This document shows positions 27,590 to 36,362 of a DNA stretch of 64,000 bases, piece by piece. Under the pieces are notes generated by a model. That model saw only the letters and a program-made list of their open reading frames with translations, was not told the origin of the DNA and made no database searches. This stretch comes from Streptomyces sp. FIT100 (GTDB lineage: Bacteria > Actinomycetota > Actinomycetes > Streptomycetales > Streptomycetaceae), in NCBI RefSeq assembly GCF_024584805.1, contig NZ_CP075715.1, positions 4,642,526 to 4,706,525 of the forward strand, in the 5' to 3' direction. Every line of letters starts with the position of its first letter. Position 1 is the stretch's first letter. The position numbers and the translations under genes are program-made.

Positions 27590-28048
27590 GTGCTCAGCGG
27601 GTTCAAGGACTTCATTCTCCGCGGAAACGTGATCTCGATGGCGATCGGTCTGGCCGTCGGCGCCGCCTTCACGGCGGTCGTCACAGGCTTCACCAACGCC
27701 TTCATCACCCCGCTGATCGGGGTCGCCACCAGCGGCACGGGTGACTTCAGCAAGGCCACCTTCGAGCTCCAGGGCGTGAAGTTCCCGTACGGGCTCTTCA
27801 TCAGCGCCGCGATCGCCTTCGTGATCACCGCCGCGGTGCTCTACTTCCTCGTCGTCGTCCCGATGATGAAGGTGCAGGAGCGTTTCACCAAGGAGGAGCC
27901 TGTCAGTATCAAGTCGGCCGTGCGCGACTGCCCGCGCTGCTACAGCGAGATCCCCCAGGTCGCCAACCGCTGCTCGCACTGCACCAGCGAGGTCGAGCCG
28001 GTGGCCGAGGCCCTGGAGAAGGCGGGGCTGCTGCCCGCGCAGCGCTGA
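27590..28048 (+). CDS. mscL: Large-conductance mechanosensitive channel MscL with zinc-ribbon tail
   Basis: 152 aa from the GTG at 27590 (GGGAGAG upstream). The N-terminal amphipathic helix and TM1 read MLSGFKDFILRGNVISMAIG (GTG start read as Met); TM2 is at about 73-96. It releases solutes on sudden osmotic downshift. After TM2, CPRCYSEIPQVANRCSHC (two CxxC pairs) forms a zinc-ribbon, an addition not present in the classical E. coli channel, which ends in a helical bundle. It stands 96 bp after nuoN. Confidence 0.9.
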   Translation: MLSGFKDFILRGNVISMAIGLAVGAAFTAVVTGFTNAFITPLIGVATSGTGDFSKATFELQGVKFPYGLFISAAIAFVITAAVLYFLVVVPMMKVQERFTKEEPVSIKSAVRDCPRCYSEIPQVANRCSHCTSEVEPVAEALEKAGLLPAQR

Positions 28049-28213
28049 CCGGCGGCTCGCGCGCACGTTCACCCGAACGGCCGAACCCCTCGCCCGGAGA
28101 GGCCGGGGAACCCGTCGCTTCCGCCTGGCGTTGACCAGTACGGGAGGGTCCACTGGAGAGCGGACCACCGACCAGCGAAGGGTTCCCCTGCCGCACCACT
28201 TGGAGGGCGTACC

Positions 28214-29077
28214 GTGCACCGCCGGCACAACGGGCTCAGGACCGCCGTTCTCCTCGGCGGGCTGTCCGCCCTCATCATCGTCATCGGCAGTCTCTTCGGC
28301 CGTACGGGCCTGATCGTCGCCGTTCTCGTGGCCATCGGGACGAACGCGTATGCGTACTGGAACAGCGACAAACTGGCGCTGCGTGCCATGCGCGCCCGCC
28401 CCGTCAGCGAGTTCGAGGCGCCCGCGCTCTACCGGATGGTGAGGGAGCTCTCCACCCAGGCCCGCCAGCCCATGCCCCGGCTGTACATCTCACCGACGCA
28501 GGCGCCGAACGCCTTCGCCACGGGCCGCAATCCGCGCAACGCCGCGGTCTGCTGCACCGAAGGGATCCTGCGGATCCTGGACGAGCGTGAGCTGCGCGGC
28601 GTCATCGGCCACGAGTTGAGCCATGTCTACAACCGCGACATCCTCATCTCCTCAGTGGCCGGAGCCCTCGCCTCCGTGATCATGTTCCTGGTCAACTTCG
28701 CCTGGCTGATCCCGATCGGCCGCTCGGACGACGACGAGGGCCCGGGCCTGCTGGGCATGCTCCTGATCATGATCCTGGGCCCGCTCGCCGCCTCCGTGAT
28801 CCAACTGGCGATCAGCCGCTCGCGGGAGTACGAGGCCGACGCCTCCGGCGCCCGGCTCACCGGCGACCCGCTCGCCCTCGCCAGCGCCCTGCGCAAGCTC
28901 GAAGCCGGTACGAAACAGCTCCCGCTGCCGCCCGAGCCGAAGATCGAGACGGCGAGCCACATGATGATCGCCAACCCGTTCCGCCCCGGCCAGGGCATCT
29001 CCAGGATGTTCTCCACCCACCCACCGATGGCGGAGCGCATCGCCCGCCTTGAGCAGATGGCAGGTCGCCGCCCATGA
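28214..29077 (+). CDS. htpX: M48 zinc metalloprotease HtpX
   Basis: 287 aa, GTG start with GGAGGG about 7 nt upstream. Two N-terminal membrane helices, catalytic HELSH motif (HEXXH, near residue 136), third zinc ligand Glu in SREYEADASGA, and two further helices in between. Membrane-bound quality-control protease that degrades misfolded membrane proteins. It overlaps yccF by 4 bp, so the two form an operon. Confidence 0.94.
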   Translation: MHRRHNGLRTAVLLGGLSALIIVIGSLFGRTGLIVAVLVAIGTNAYAYWNSDKLALRAMRARPVSEFEAPALYRMVRELSTQARQPMPRLYISPTQAPNAFATGRNPRNAAVCCTEGILRILDERELRGVIGHELSHVYNRDILISSVAGALASVIMFLVNFAWLIPIGRSDDDEGPGLLGMLLIMILGPLAASVIQLAISRSREYEADASGARLTGDPLALASALRKLEAGTKQLPLPPEPKIETASHMMIANPFRPGQGISRMFSTHPPMAERIARLEQMAGRRP

Positions 29078-29466
29078 AGACCATCCTCAACGTCATCTGG
29101 CTCGTCCTGTGCGGGTTCTGGATGTTCCTCGGTTATCTGCTGGCCGGTGTGCTGCTGTGCATCACGATCATCGGCATCCCCTTCGGACTCGCCGCGTTCC
29201 GCATCGGCGTCTACGCGCTCTGGCCGTTCGGCTACACCGTGGTGGACCGGCGGGACTCCGGCGCCCCGTCCTGTATCGGCAACGTGCTGTGGCTGATCCT
29301 GGCCGGCTGGTGGCTGGCGCTCGGCCACATCGTCACGGGCATCGCGCTCTGCATCACGATCATCGGCATCCCACTGGGCATCGCCAACTTCAAGCTGATC
29401 CCGGTGTCGTTGCTGCCCCTGGGCAAGGAGATCGTCCCGACCGACCAGCCGTTCGCGACGCGCTAG
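29074..29466 (+). CDS. yccF: YccF-domain membrane protein
   Basis: 130 aa made of two similar halves, each with CITIIGIPxGxA (residues about 30-41 and 91-102) after a Trp-rich helix. This twin-repeat layout is the YccF family, inner-membrane proteins of unknown function. Translationally coupled to htpX through ATGA. The stop codon lies three bases from the converging permease stop in a GCGCTAGCGC-type palindrome. Confidence 0.9.
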   Translation: MKTILNVIWLVLCGFWMFLGYLLAGVLLCITIIGIPFGLAAFRIGVYALWPFGYTVVDRRDSGAPSCIGNVLWLILAGWWLALGHIVTGIALCITIIGIPLGIANFKLIPVSLLPLGKEIVPTDQPFATR

Positions 29467-29468
29467 CG

Positions 29469-30728
29469 CTAGCGCGAGCGCGAGCTCGGCCGCCGCAACT
29501 GCCGCGACCGCCGAACCCCGTACGCCGCCGCGCCCAGCGCCAGCACCGCCGCCCCCGACGCCACCGAGGACAGCGGAAGGGCGAAGGCGAGCGCCAGGCA
29601 GCCCGCGAGCCCGCAGCCGGCGAGTGCGCGATGGCGGGAACTCAGCGTCCAGGCCGAGGCGTTGGCAATTGCGTAGTACACGAGCACCCCGAACGACGAG
29701 AAGCCGATCGCGCCCCGCACATCCGCCGTCGCCGCCACGACCGCCACCACGACGCCCACTGCCGCCTCCGCGTGGTGCGGCACCCGGAAGCGGGGGTGGA
29801 CGGCCGCGAGCGTGCGCGGGAGATGCCCGTCGCGGGCCATCGCCAGCGTGGTCCGCGAGACGCCGAGGATCAGCGCCAGCAGCGAGCCGAGCGCGGCCAC
29901 CGCCGCGCCCACCCGCACCACCGGGGCCAGCCACTGCGCCCCGGCCGCCCGGACGGCGTCCGCCAGCGGGGCCGTCGCCCTCCCCAGCTCATCCGCGCCC
30001 AGCACGGAAAGGACAGCCACCGCGACAGCCAGATACACGACCAGCGCGATACCGAGCGCCAGCGGAACCGCCCGCGGGATCGTCCGTGCCGGATCCCTGA
30101 CCTCCTCACCGAGCGTGGTGATCCGCGCGTACCCGGCGAACGCGAAGAACAGCAGCCCGGCCGCCTGGAGCACCCCGCCCGCACCACCGCCGGGGCCGTC
30201 GGCGCCGAGCCGCCCCGGATCCGCCGCCGACGAGGTGAGTGAGGAGACCACCACGGCCGCCAGGACCGCCAGCACGACCGCCACGATCGCCCGGGTCAGC
30301 CACGCCGACTTCTGAACGCCCCCGTAGTTCACGGCAGTCAGCGCCACGACCGCGGCGACCGCCACCGCATGCGCCTGCCCCGGCCAGACGTACGCGCCCA
30401 CGGTCAGGGCCATCGCCGCGCACGACGCCGTCTTGCCGACGATGAAACCCCAGCCCGCCAGATACCCCCAGAACGGGCCGAGCCGCTCGCGCCCGTACAC
30501 ATACGTCCCGCCCGACGCGGGGTAGCGGGCCGCGAGCGCCGCCGACGCCATCGCGTTGCAGTACGCCACGGCCGCCGCCAGCCCAAGAGCCAGGAGCAGC
30601 AGCGCCCCGGAGCCCGCGGCCCCGGCCGCTGGAGCAAGCGCGACGAAGATTCCGGCACCGATCATCGAGCCCAGCCCGATGACGACGGCGTCGAAGACGC
30701 CGAGTGACCGGCGCAGCTCCTGTGTCAT
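29469..30728 (-). CDS. APC-superfamily amino-acid permease
   Basis: 419 aa from the ATG at 30728 (MTQELRRSLGVFDAVVIGLG); the longer frame runs through non-coding sequence. About twelve membrane helices. GLGSMIGAGIFVALAPAAG is the unwound first helix that binds substrate in APC transporters. Substrate not identifiable. It ends nose to nose with yccF and is divergent from the GlsB-like gene across 93 bp. Confidence 0.9.
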   Translation of the reverse strand: MTQELRRSLGVFDAVVIGLGSMIGAGIFVALAPAAGAAGSGALLLLALGLAAAVAYCNAMASAALAARYPASGGTYVYGRERLGPFWGYLAGWGFIVGKTASCAAMALTVGAYVWPGQAHAVAVAAVVALTAVNYGGVQKSAWLTRAIVAVVLAVLAAVVVSSLTSSAADPGRLGADGPGGGAGGVLQAAGLLFFAFAGYARITTLGEEVRDPARTIPRAVPLALGIALVVYLAVAVAVLSVLGADELGRATAPLADAVRAAGAQWLAPVVRVGAAVAALGSLLALILGVSRTTLAMARDGHLPRTLAAVHPRFRVPHHAEAAVGVVVAVVAATADVRGAIGFSSFGVLVYYAIANASAWTLSSRHRALAGCGLAGCLALAFALPLSSVASGAAVLALGAAAYGVRRSRQLRRPSSRSR

Positions 30729-30821
30729 GGGCCGCACCCTACTGGCCGCCGCAACCGCCGCCCCCGGGTGGATCGTCTCTCGGTACGACGCCGCACGTCC
30801 AAAAGAAAGGCAGGTCACGGC

Positions 30822-31091
30822 ATGGGCATCATCAGCTGGATCATCCTGGGGCTGCTCGCCGGGGTGATAGCCAAGATCCTTCTTCCCGGCCGCGACCCGG
30901 GCGGGCTGATCGGCACCACACTCATCGGCATCGCCGGTGCGTTCATCGGTGGCTGGATCTCGTCGCGCTGGCTGGACCGGCCGATCACCAAGGACTTCTA
31001 CGACGGCGCCACCTGGGTCTCCGCGATCGGCGGCGCGCTCGTGCTGCTGATCGCGTACCGGATCCTGTTCGGCCACTCGCGGTCGCGCTAG
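30822..31091 (+). CDS. GlsB/YeaQ/YmgE-family stress membrane protein
   Basis: 89 aa from the ATG at 30822 (AAAGGCAGG upstream). Three glycine-rich hydrophobic segments; MGIISWIILGLLAGVIAKIL and the loop LLPGRDPGGLIGTTLIGIAGAFIGG are typical of the family. Thought to be envelope stress proteins; precise role unknown. Confidence 0.9.
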   Translation: MGIISWIILGLLAGVIAKILLPGRDPGGLIGTTLIGIAGAFIGGWISSRWLDRPITKDFYDGATWVSAIGGALVLLIAYRILFGHSRSR

Positions 31092-31167
31092 CGCGTTCGG
31101 ATCTTGCCGGGTTCGCGTGTCCTGGTGCGCACATCTGCCGCGTTGTCGTCGGTCGCCGACTCCGCCG

Positions 31168-31198
31168 TAGCCCTTCGGGCACGGGAGGTGCCCCCACC
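31168..31198. repeat. Streptomyces GGGAGGTGCCCCCAC-type intergenic repeat
   Basis: In an otherwise gene-free 209-bp gap, CCTTCGGGCACGGGAGGTGCC followed by CCCAC forms a compact inverted-repeat-like element. I recall this core as very frequent between Streptomyces genes. Counting copies in a genome would confirm it. Confidence 0.45.
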
Positions 31199-31300
31199 GC
31201 GTCGACTTCTTCGTCCGCGTTGCAGTTACACGCACCGCTGTGACATTAGCTGCTCCGTGGCGGGCCGCTCGTTGATCCGGCCTGATCCGAATGACAGGGC

Positions 31301-31963
31301 CTAGGCCCGTGCGGGGTCCCCGAGCCCGGTCTTGCGCAAGGTGATGTTCAGCCGGCCGGTCAGGCCAAGCGCCGGATCGGCCGTGCCCGGGTACACCTTC
31401 GGCACTCCGTGGTACGCGAAGCGGGACACCCCGCCGAAGACGAACAGGTCGCCGGAGGCCAGCTCCACGTCCGTGTAGGGCCGCCCGCGGTCCTCGGTGT
31501 TCCCGAAGCGGAAGACACAGCTGTCGCCGATGCTGAGCGACACCACCGGGGCCCCGGACCGCTCGTCCTTGTCCTGGTGCATGCCCATTCTCGCGGCGCC
31601 GTCGTAGAAGTTGACGAGGGCGGTGTCCGGCGCGTAGCCCTCATCACCGCCGTACGCCTCGGTCACCGCCTCCCGCCCCAGCTCCGCCAGCCACTCCGGG
31701 AACGCGGCGACGCGCTCGCCGTTCACGTCGTCGGCGGTACGGGTGTAGCGGTACGGCTGCCAGTGCCAGCCCACGCACACCGTCCGCACGGACATCACCC
31801 CGCCGCCCGGCAGCCTGGTGTGCCGGATCGGCACCGGACCGCGCGCCCAGCCGCGGCACGCCTCCACGAGCTCCCGCTGCCGCGCCGCGGACAGCCACCC
31901 CGGGACGTGCACCGCCCCGGGCGCCACCACGGCCCGCTCGCGCGGGAAGAGCCCGGCGCTCAC
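31301..31963 (-). CDS. alkB: AlkB-like Fe(II)/2-oxoglutarate DNA dealkylase
   Basis: 220 aa, GTG start overlapping the ogt stop. It removes methyl groups from N1-methyladenine and N3-methylcytosine by oxidation. Iron ligands H129 and D131 (MGMHQDKDE) and H185 (FAYHGVPK) and the 2-oxoglutarate-binding arginine (TGRLNITLRKTG, R204/R210) are all visible. NFYDGAARMGMHQD is the family signature. Operon with the O6-alkylguanine repair gene forms a small alkylation-repair unit. Confidence 0.94.
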   Translation of the reverse strand: MSAGLFPRERAVVAPGAVHVPGWLSAARQRELVEACRGWARGPVPIRHTRLPGGGVMSVRTVCVGWHWQPYRYTRTADDVNGERVAAFPEWLAELGREAVTEAYGGDEGYAPDTALVNFYDGAARMGMHQDKDERSGAPVVSLSIGDSCVFRFGNTEDRGRPYTDVELASGDLFVFGGVSRFAYHGVPKVYPGTADPALGLTGRLNITLRKTGLGDPARA

Positions 31964-32499
31964 GGCACCAGCGCGCCTTCCAGCCCGAGCAGCCGCTCCT
32001 TGCGGTCCAGCCCGCCCGCGTAACCGCGCAGTGCGCCGTCGGCGCCGATCACCCGGTGGCAGGGCCGCACGACCAGCACCGGATTCCGCCCGATCGCCGT
32101 TCCCACGGCCCGTACGCCGGCGCCCGACGACCCGACGCGCTCGGCGATCTGCCCGTACGTCACCGTCTCCCCGTACGGGATCTCCTCCAGCGCCCGCCAG
32201 ACGCGCCGCTGGAATTCCGTGCCGCCGGTGCTGGCGCCGCTCCCGGTGCCGCCGCCGCTCAGCCCGGCGTACTCGACGGAGAAGCGCGTCAGCTCCCCGC
32301 CGAAGTACGCGTGCAACTGCCCGGCAAGCTCCTCGAACGCCTCCGGGGCGTGCCGCCACCCGTCCTGGACCACCGCCGCGCCCTTCTGCCCCGGCACGGA
32401 GAGCGACACCAGCGCGGTACCGCCCGGGGCGGTCGCGGACTCCTCGCCGACCAGCAGCAGTTCATCCAGCGGGCTGTCGACCCTCGCGTAGACCGTCAT
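31960..32499 (-). CDS. ogt: Methylated-DNA-[protein]-cysteine S-methyltransferase
   Basis: 179 aa from the ATG at 32499 (GGACGGAG upstream); a start six codons earlier is possible. Suicide repair of O6-methylguanine. The acceptor is C147 in VVRPCHRV; EIPYGETVTYGQIA and AVGTAIGRNP form the DNA-binding helix and Asn hinge. A Gly/Ser-rich loop at about 81-93 is an insertion. Coupled to alkB. Confidence 0.94.
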   Translation of the reverse strand: MTVYARVDSPLDELLLVGEESATAPGGTALVSLSVPGQKGAAVVQDGWRHAPEAFEELAGQLHAYFGGELTRFSVEYAGLSGGGTGSGASTGGTEFQRRVWRALEEIPYGETVTYGQIAERVGSSGAGVRAVGTAIGRNPVLVVRPCHRVIGADGALRGYAGGLDRKERLLGLEGALVP

Positions 32500-32648
32500 G
32501 GCTCCGTCCTCTCTCATCGGCTTTCCGCGCTGTCGAGTCTGGTTCGCCGAGCGCCCGGCGGCTGGCGGTATTCGGACATCACACGCGGCGGGGGCGGAGC
32601 GACCGCGGCCGCTCCGCCCCCGAGTGCCGGAACCACTCGTCGACCGGC

Positions 32649-33137
32649 TCAGCGGTAGTTCACGAACTGCAGCGCGAACTCGAAGTCCTGGCCCTTCAGC
32701 AGCGTGATCACGGCCTGCAGGTCGTCCCGGCTCTTCGAGCTGACCCGCAGCTCGTCACCCTGCACCTGGGCCTTGACGCCCTTGGGACCCTCGTCGCGGA
32801 TGATCTTCGCGACCTTCTTGGCGTTCTCCTGGGAGATGCCTTCCTCGATCGAGGCGAAGATCTTGTACTCCTTGCCGGAGAGCTGCGGCTCGCCCGCGTC
32901 CAGCGCCTTCAGCGAGATCCCGCGCTTGACGAGCTTGGACTGGAAGACGTCGAGGATGGCGTTCACGCGCTCCTCGGAGTTGGCCTGCATCAGGATCTTC
33001 TCGCCGGACCACGAGATCGAGGCGCCGACGTTCTTGAAGTCGTAACGCTGCGAGATCTCCTTGGCGGCCTGGTTGAGGGCGTTGTCGACCTCCTGCCGCT
33101 CGACCTTCGAGACGATGTCGAAACTGGAGTCGGCCAT
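32649..33137 (-). CDS. yajQ: YajQ-family nucleotide/c-di-GMP-binding protein
   Basis: 162 aa from the ATG at 33137 (GGAGCC upstream). Family signature MADSSFDIVSKVERQEVDNA and the conserved LVKRGISLKALD and GPKGVKAQVQGDELRV. Two-domain ferredoxin-like fold; some homologs bind cyclic di-GMP and modulate transcription. It is the last core gene before the tRNA-Tyr insertion site; the mobile element next door carries a GGDEF gene. Confidence 0.93.
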   Translation of the reverse strand: MADSSFDIVSKVERQEVDNALNQAAKEISQRYDFKNVGASISWSGEKILMQANSEERVNAILDVFQSKLVKRGISLKALDAGEPQLSGKEYKIFASIEEGISQENAKKVAKIIRDEGPKGVKAQVQGDELRVSSKSRDDLQAVITLLKGQDFEFALQFVNYR

Positions 33138-33350
33138 GTGCTGTGGCTCCTTGAAGTCGGGGGCGAATCGGGTGCGGGGACGGCACGTGCACAGACGACC
33201 GCGCTCCCCGGACCGCTGCGGCAAGCCTAGTCACCCGCACCCCCCCAGGCGCTGATCAATCCGGTGGCGGAGCACCCCTGGGCATCAGGTATCGTTTACG
33301 TCGTTGCCACGGAGCACCGCGGAAAAGCGGCGCACCGGCGACGATCCCAT

Positions 33351-33432
33351 GGCGGTGTGCCCGAGTGGCCAATGGGAGCGGACTGTAAATCCGTCGGCTT
33401 AGCCTACCCAGGTTCGAATCCTGGCGCCGCCA
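33351..33432 (+). tRNA. tRNA-Tyr (GTA), intact, insertion target
   Basis: 82-nt class II tRNA with a long variable arm. The acceptor GGCGGTG (33351-33357) pairs with CGCCGCC (33425-33431); discriminator A at 33432; anticodon GTA at 33385-33387; T arm CCAGG TTCGAAT CCTGG. Its 3' 50 bases form the left att copy, so integration restores a complete gene. Known actinobacterial element SLP1 also uses a tRNA-Tyr gene. Confidence 0.96.
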
Positions 33433-33438
33433 CGCGAT
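33383..33438 (+). other. Attachment site attL, 56-bp core
   Basis: Identical for 56 bp to 49497-49552, from within the tRNA anticodon arm to six bases past the discriminator. The flanking bases differ on each side, which sets the limits. Confidence 0.93.
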
Positions 33439-33442
33439 AAAA

Positions 33443-33479
33443 ACGGCCCCTGATCTGCGGAAACGCGGACAGGGGCCGT
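33443..33479 (+). terminator. Hairpin terminator behind tRNA-Tyr
   Basis: Outer 10-bp stem ACGGCCCCTG/CAGGGGCCGT, a bulged A, and an inner 6-bp stem with a GAAA loop. Homologous hairpins with compensating changes follow the other two att copies. Confidence 0.85.
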
Positions 33480-33610
33480 TCTGCTGTGCCTGCGCTCAGG
33501 GCATGACTGTCTCGCTCTGTCTCACTGAATCCCGCTCTCTACCAGCGTCTCTGGACGACACGTGGACGAGATTTCCGGGCGCCACCTGCGCAGACGGGCT
33601 GATGGGCGGT

Positions 33611-34993
33611 TCACGCGGTGGACGATCCCCCGCGGCGCTGGTTAAGGCGGGCGGAGATCTTGGCGTTGGCTGCCTCGTCACCCCCCTTCAGGAACTTCGC
33701 GTACACCCGGAAGAGGACGGCCGTGCTGTGCCCGGCTCGCTGGGCGACGAGCTGCGGTTCGACCCCTGAGCTGAGCCAGGTGGAGACGGCCGCATGACGC
33801 AGGTCGTATGGGCGCTTGGCGAGCTTCGACTCCTGCTCAGCGGGCGAGAGTACGTCCTCCCGGGCCCGCGCCCACACCTCGCCGTACCCGCTCTCTTGGA
33901 CGATGCCGCCGCGAGCGGTCCGGAACAGCCGGCCGTCGTCCTCGGCGCGGTACCGGGTGACATGCCACCGGAGCATGGCTACCAGCTCGGGAGGGATCGG
34001 CACGTAGCGAACGGTCTTCCGGGTGCGGTGCTTGAGCCCGCGCCGGTCGTGGGCCTCACCCGTGTCCGTCCAGGAGGAGCCGGAGCGAGCCCGGCTCTCC
34101 CGGAGCCGGATGAGCCCCCAGCCCTGGCGCGGGAGGTCGCAGTCCCGCAGCCGGAGCCCGACCAGTTCACCGGGGCGGGCAGCGGAGTAGTAGATGCACC
34201 CGAAGAACGCTTCCAGGTGCCGCCCGCGGGCACCCCGCTTCCGTACGGCCTCGAAGAGCGCGCTGGCCTGTTCCGGGTCCGGGACGGCCTCGGGGTCCAC
34301 CTCCTCCTCCACCTTCTCCGGGGCCTTCCAACGGACAGCCGGGAGCGGGTTCTCGGTCAGCAACTCGGCGTCCACGGCAAAGCTGAGGGCCTGATGGAAG
34401 ATGGCCCGCTTCCGGGCGATGACGGCCCCCGACGATGTCTTGCCGTCCAGCCGTCGTGCGCAGGCGTCCAGGGCCTTCCGCACGAGCATCCGATCCGTCA
34501 GGGCGGAGGTGGGGACAGACTTCCGCTCGACCCACGCGAGCAGATCGGCGACGTCGGCCGGAGGATCCTCCTTCCAGCGGTTCACGTTGAAACCCCAGGT
34601 GTAGAGCGCTCGCCGTATGGCCTTGTGCTCGGCCATGCCCTTGGTGTCCTTCACCAGGGCGAGGGTGATGGTGGCCATGGCCTCAGCGAGATTCCGGCGT
34701 GTGGAGGCGGGAGAGTGGTCCCACTTCATCTCCAGGTAGTTCCTGGCGTGCTGGTACCAGGGGATGTCCTTCGCCTTCTGGACCATCGACTTCGGGAGGC
34801 CGCTCTCGACGTCCCAGGGCTCTCCCGAGCGGGACGCGGTGATGAATTGCGCGCGGCGGCTTTCGGCGAGACCGGAGGTTGGGAATGACTCGGAGTGAGT
34901 CTGGGTGCCGACCTGCCAACGGAGCTGGAACGGATTGCGGTGGGGCCGCTTGCGGATGCTCCAGATCCGCACGGTGTAGCTCCACTCAGTCAC
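33611..34993 (-). CDS. int: Tyrosine integrase of the AICE
   Basis: 460 aa from the GTG at 34993, overlapping the xis stop (GTGA). It recombines attP with attB in tRNA-Tyr. Active-site residues visible: R273 (SAARPGEL), R399 in PYDLRH (with Tyr396 at the usual first His of box II), H422 (AGHS) and the nucleophile Y431 (FRVYAKF). The N-terminal arm-binding and core-binding domains cover about 1-220. Located beside attL, as usual for this element class. A truncated relative lies at 49.6-50.0 kb. Confidence 0.95.
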   Translation of the reverse strand: MTEWSYTVRIWSIRKRPHRNPFQLRWQVGTQTHSESFPTSGLAESRRAQFITASRSGEPWDVESGLPKSMVQKAKDIPWYQHARNYLEMKWDHSPASTRRNLAEAMATITLALVKDTKGMAEHKAIRRALYTWGFNVNRWKEDPPADVADLLAWVERKSVPTSALTDRMLVRKALDACARRLDGKTSSGAVIARKRAIFHQALSFAVDAELLTENPLPAVRWKAPEKVEEEVDPEAVPDPEQASALFEAVRKRGARGRHLEAFFGCIYYSAARPGELVGLRLRDCDLPRQGWGLIRLRESRARSGSSWTDTGEAHDRRGLKHRTRKTVRYVPIPPELVAMLRWHVTRYRAEDDGRLFRTARGGIVQESGYGEVWARAREDVLSPAEQESKLAKRPYDLRHAAVSTWLSSGVEPQLVAQRAGHSTAVLFRVYAKFLKGGDEAANAKISARLNQRRGGSSTA

Positions 34994-35199
34994 GCGGCCT
35001 CCAGCTCGTTGAGGAACGTGTCGAGGGCACTGCGTCGGACCCGCAGATGCCCGTTGGGCAAGCGCCTGACCTCCGGGCCGTAGCCGCGGTTGCGCCAGCG
35101 GTACCAGGTGGCGCGGGTGATACCGATCTCCTCCAAGACATCGGTCAGCGGCAGCCACTCGTCGGCCGGGGGCCGACGGCGGCGGGCAGGGGTTGTCAT
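34990..35199 (-). CDS. xis: Excisionase, helix-turn-helix (MerR/HTH_17 type)
   Basis: 69 aa. LPLTDVLEEIGITRATWYRW is the helix-turn-helix and RRLPNGHLRVRRSALDTFL the wing and helix of the excisionase fold. Binds att arms to direct excision. Overlaps both repA (ATGA) and int (GTGA), so replication and excision proteins are made together. Confidence 0.92.
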   Translation of the reverse strand: MTTPARRRRPPADEWLPLTDVLEEIGITRATWYRWRNRGYGPEVRRLPNGHLRVRRSALDTFLNELEAA

Positions 35200-36362
35200 C
35201 GGGCGCCCTCCTTCTCGGTGGCAGTGGAACCGGACAGCCCGGACAGCTCCAGTTCCGACTGTCCGGGTCGTTCGTGCTGGTCAGGTGGGGTAACCGGACA
35301 GTCGGACAGCTGGGACACCTCCGGTGCGGTCTGTGTCCGGGTCTCGGTGTCCGGGTAGTACCGGCCGCTGCCGTCCTTGGTGAGCTGTCCCGCCTCGGCC
35401 ATGCGGGAGCAGGTGCGGCGGACGGTGTCCACATCGACCTGCGGCAGCGCTTCGGCGATGTCCTTGGGCTTGGACCCGGGGTGGGCCCGCACGTGCCGCA
35501 GGATTGCCGCGCGGGTGTCGCCGATGGTGTGGTCCGATGCCGGTCCGTCCAGCAAGTGCCAGGCACCGGAGGCTTCCTGGAACTGAAGCGCGTACTCGGC
35601 TTCGTTCACATCGCGTCCGGTGACGTGAAGGATCCCGTCGGCCTGCCCGCGGGCCCGCTTGAGCACGAGGGTGGCGTCAGCGGCTCCGGCGATGCCGTTG
35701 GTGCCGGAGACCTCGGTGAGGAAGTCGTCCGAGCCCGCCTTGCGGACGTGGTGGACCAGGACAACGGCGATGCCGTAGTGGTCCGCGAGCCGCTTGGCGT
35801 AGCCGACCGCGACATAGTCCGCGTCGTAGGCGGACACCCCTTGTGGGGCCTGGCCGCGCATCTTGGCGAAGACGTCGATGACGACCATGCGGGCGTCCGG
35901 GTTGCGGTCCAGCCACTGAGCGATGGCTTCCACCCCACCCTGCGGGAAGGGCGGGCACTCGGTCACCAGCGTCAGCCCGGCGGGCGCGGCCTGTCCGCCA
36001 AGCAGCTTCCCCATGCGGGTCTGCAATCGGCGCGGGGTGTCTTCCAGGGCGAGGTAGAGCACGGGACCGCCCTGAACCGGTACAGAGTCGAAGGCGTGCC
36101 CGCCAGCCGCGACGGAGAGGCCGAGTCCGAGGGAGAGCCAGGACTTGCCGACCTTGGGCGGTCCGGCCAGCAGACTGACGCCTTCGGCGAGGATGCCGGG
36201 CACGGCCCACTTCGGCTCGGGGAAGCGCGCGGCCATGAGCTGATCCGCAGTCCAGGAGGTGCGGGGGCGCTCGCGCTTCGGCGGCGTCCTGGGCGCCGCT
36301 TCCGGGTCGCTGGGCACGGAGTACAGGTGCAGCGGCGGGATCGGGTTCGGGCTGGCGCTCAT
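35196..36362 (-). CDS. RepA-like RecA-fold replication ATPase
   Basis: 388 aa. Walker A GPPKVGKS at 67-74, Walker B-type MVVIDVFAKMRG, and VVLVHHVRKAG typical of AAA_25/RepA hexameric helicases. A C-terminal winged-helix-like region (about 285-335) precedes a tail rich in Ser/Asp/Leu encoded by CCGGACAG-type DNA repeats. With the upstream primase-polymerase it would open and copy the excised circle. Overlaps both neighbours. Confidence 0.88.
   Translation of the reverse strand: MSASPNPIPPLHLYSVPSDPEAAPRTPPKRERPRTSWTADQLMAARFPEPKWAVPGILAEGVSLLAGPPKVGKSWLSLGLGLSVAAGGHAFDSVPVQGGPVLYLALEDTPRRLQTRMGKLLGGQAAPAGLTLVTECPPFPQGGVEAIAQWLDRNPDARMVVIDVFAKMRGQAPQGVSAYDADYVAVGYAKRLADHYGIAVVLVHHVRKAGSDDFLTEVSGTNGIAGAADATLVLKRARGQADGILHVTGRDVNEAEYALQFQEASGAWHLLDGPASDHTIGDTRAAILRHVRAHPGSKPKDIAEALPQVDVDTVRRTCSRMAEAGQLTKDGSGRYYPDTETRTQTAPEVSQLSDCPVTPPDQHERPGQSELELSGLSGSTATEKEGAR
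35230..35309. repeat. CCGGACAG/CTGTCCGG repeat cluster in the repA 3' end
   Basis: CCGGACAG at 35230, 35239 and 35294, TCGGACAG at 35302 and the inverted CTGTCCGG at 35259. The same octamer clusters again at 48455-48539 near the right end. Possible replication iterons or transfer-protein sites. Confidence 0.7.

Noticed and set aside
31092..31300. Small gene between glsB-like gene and alkB
   Set aside because: No frame with a ribosome site; contains a common intergenic repeat instead.
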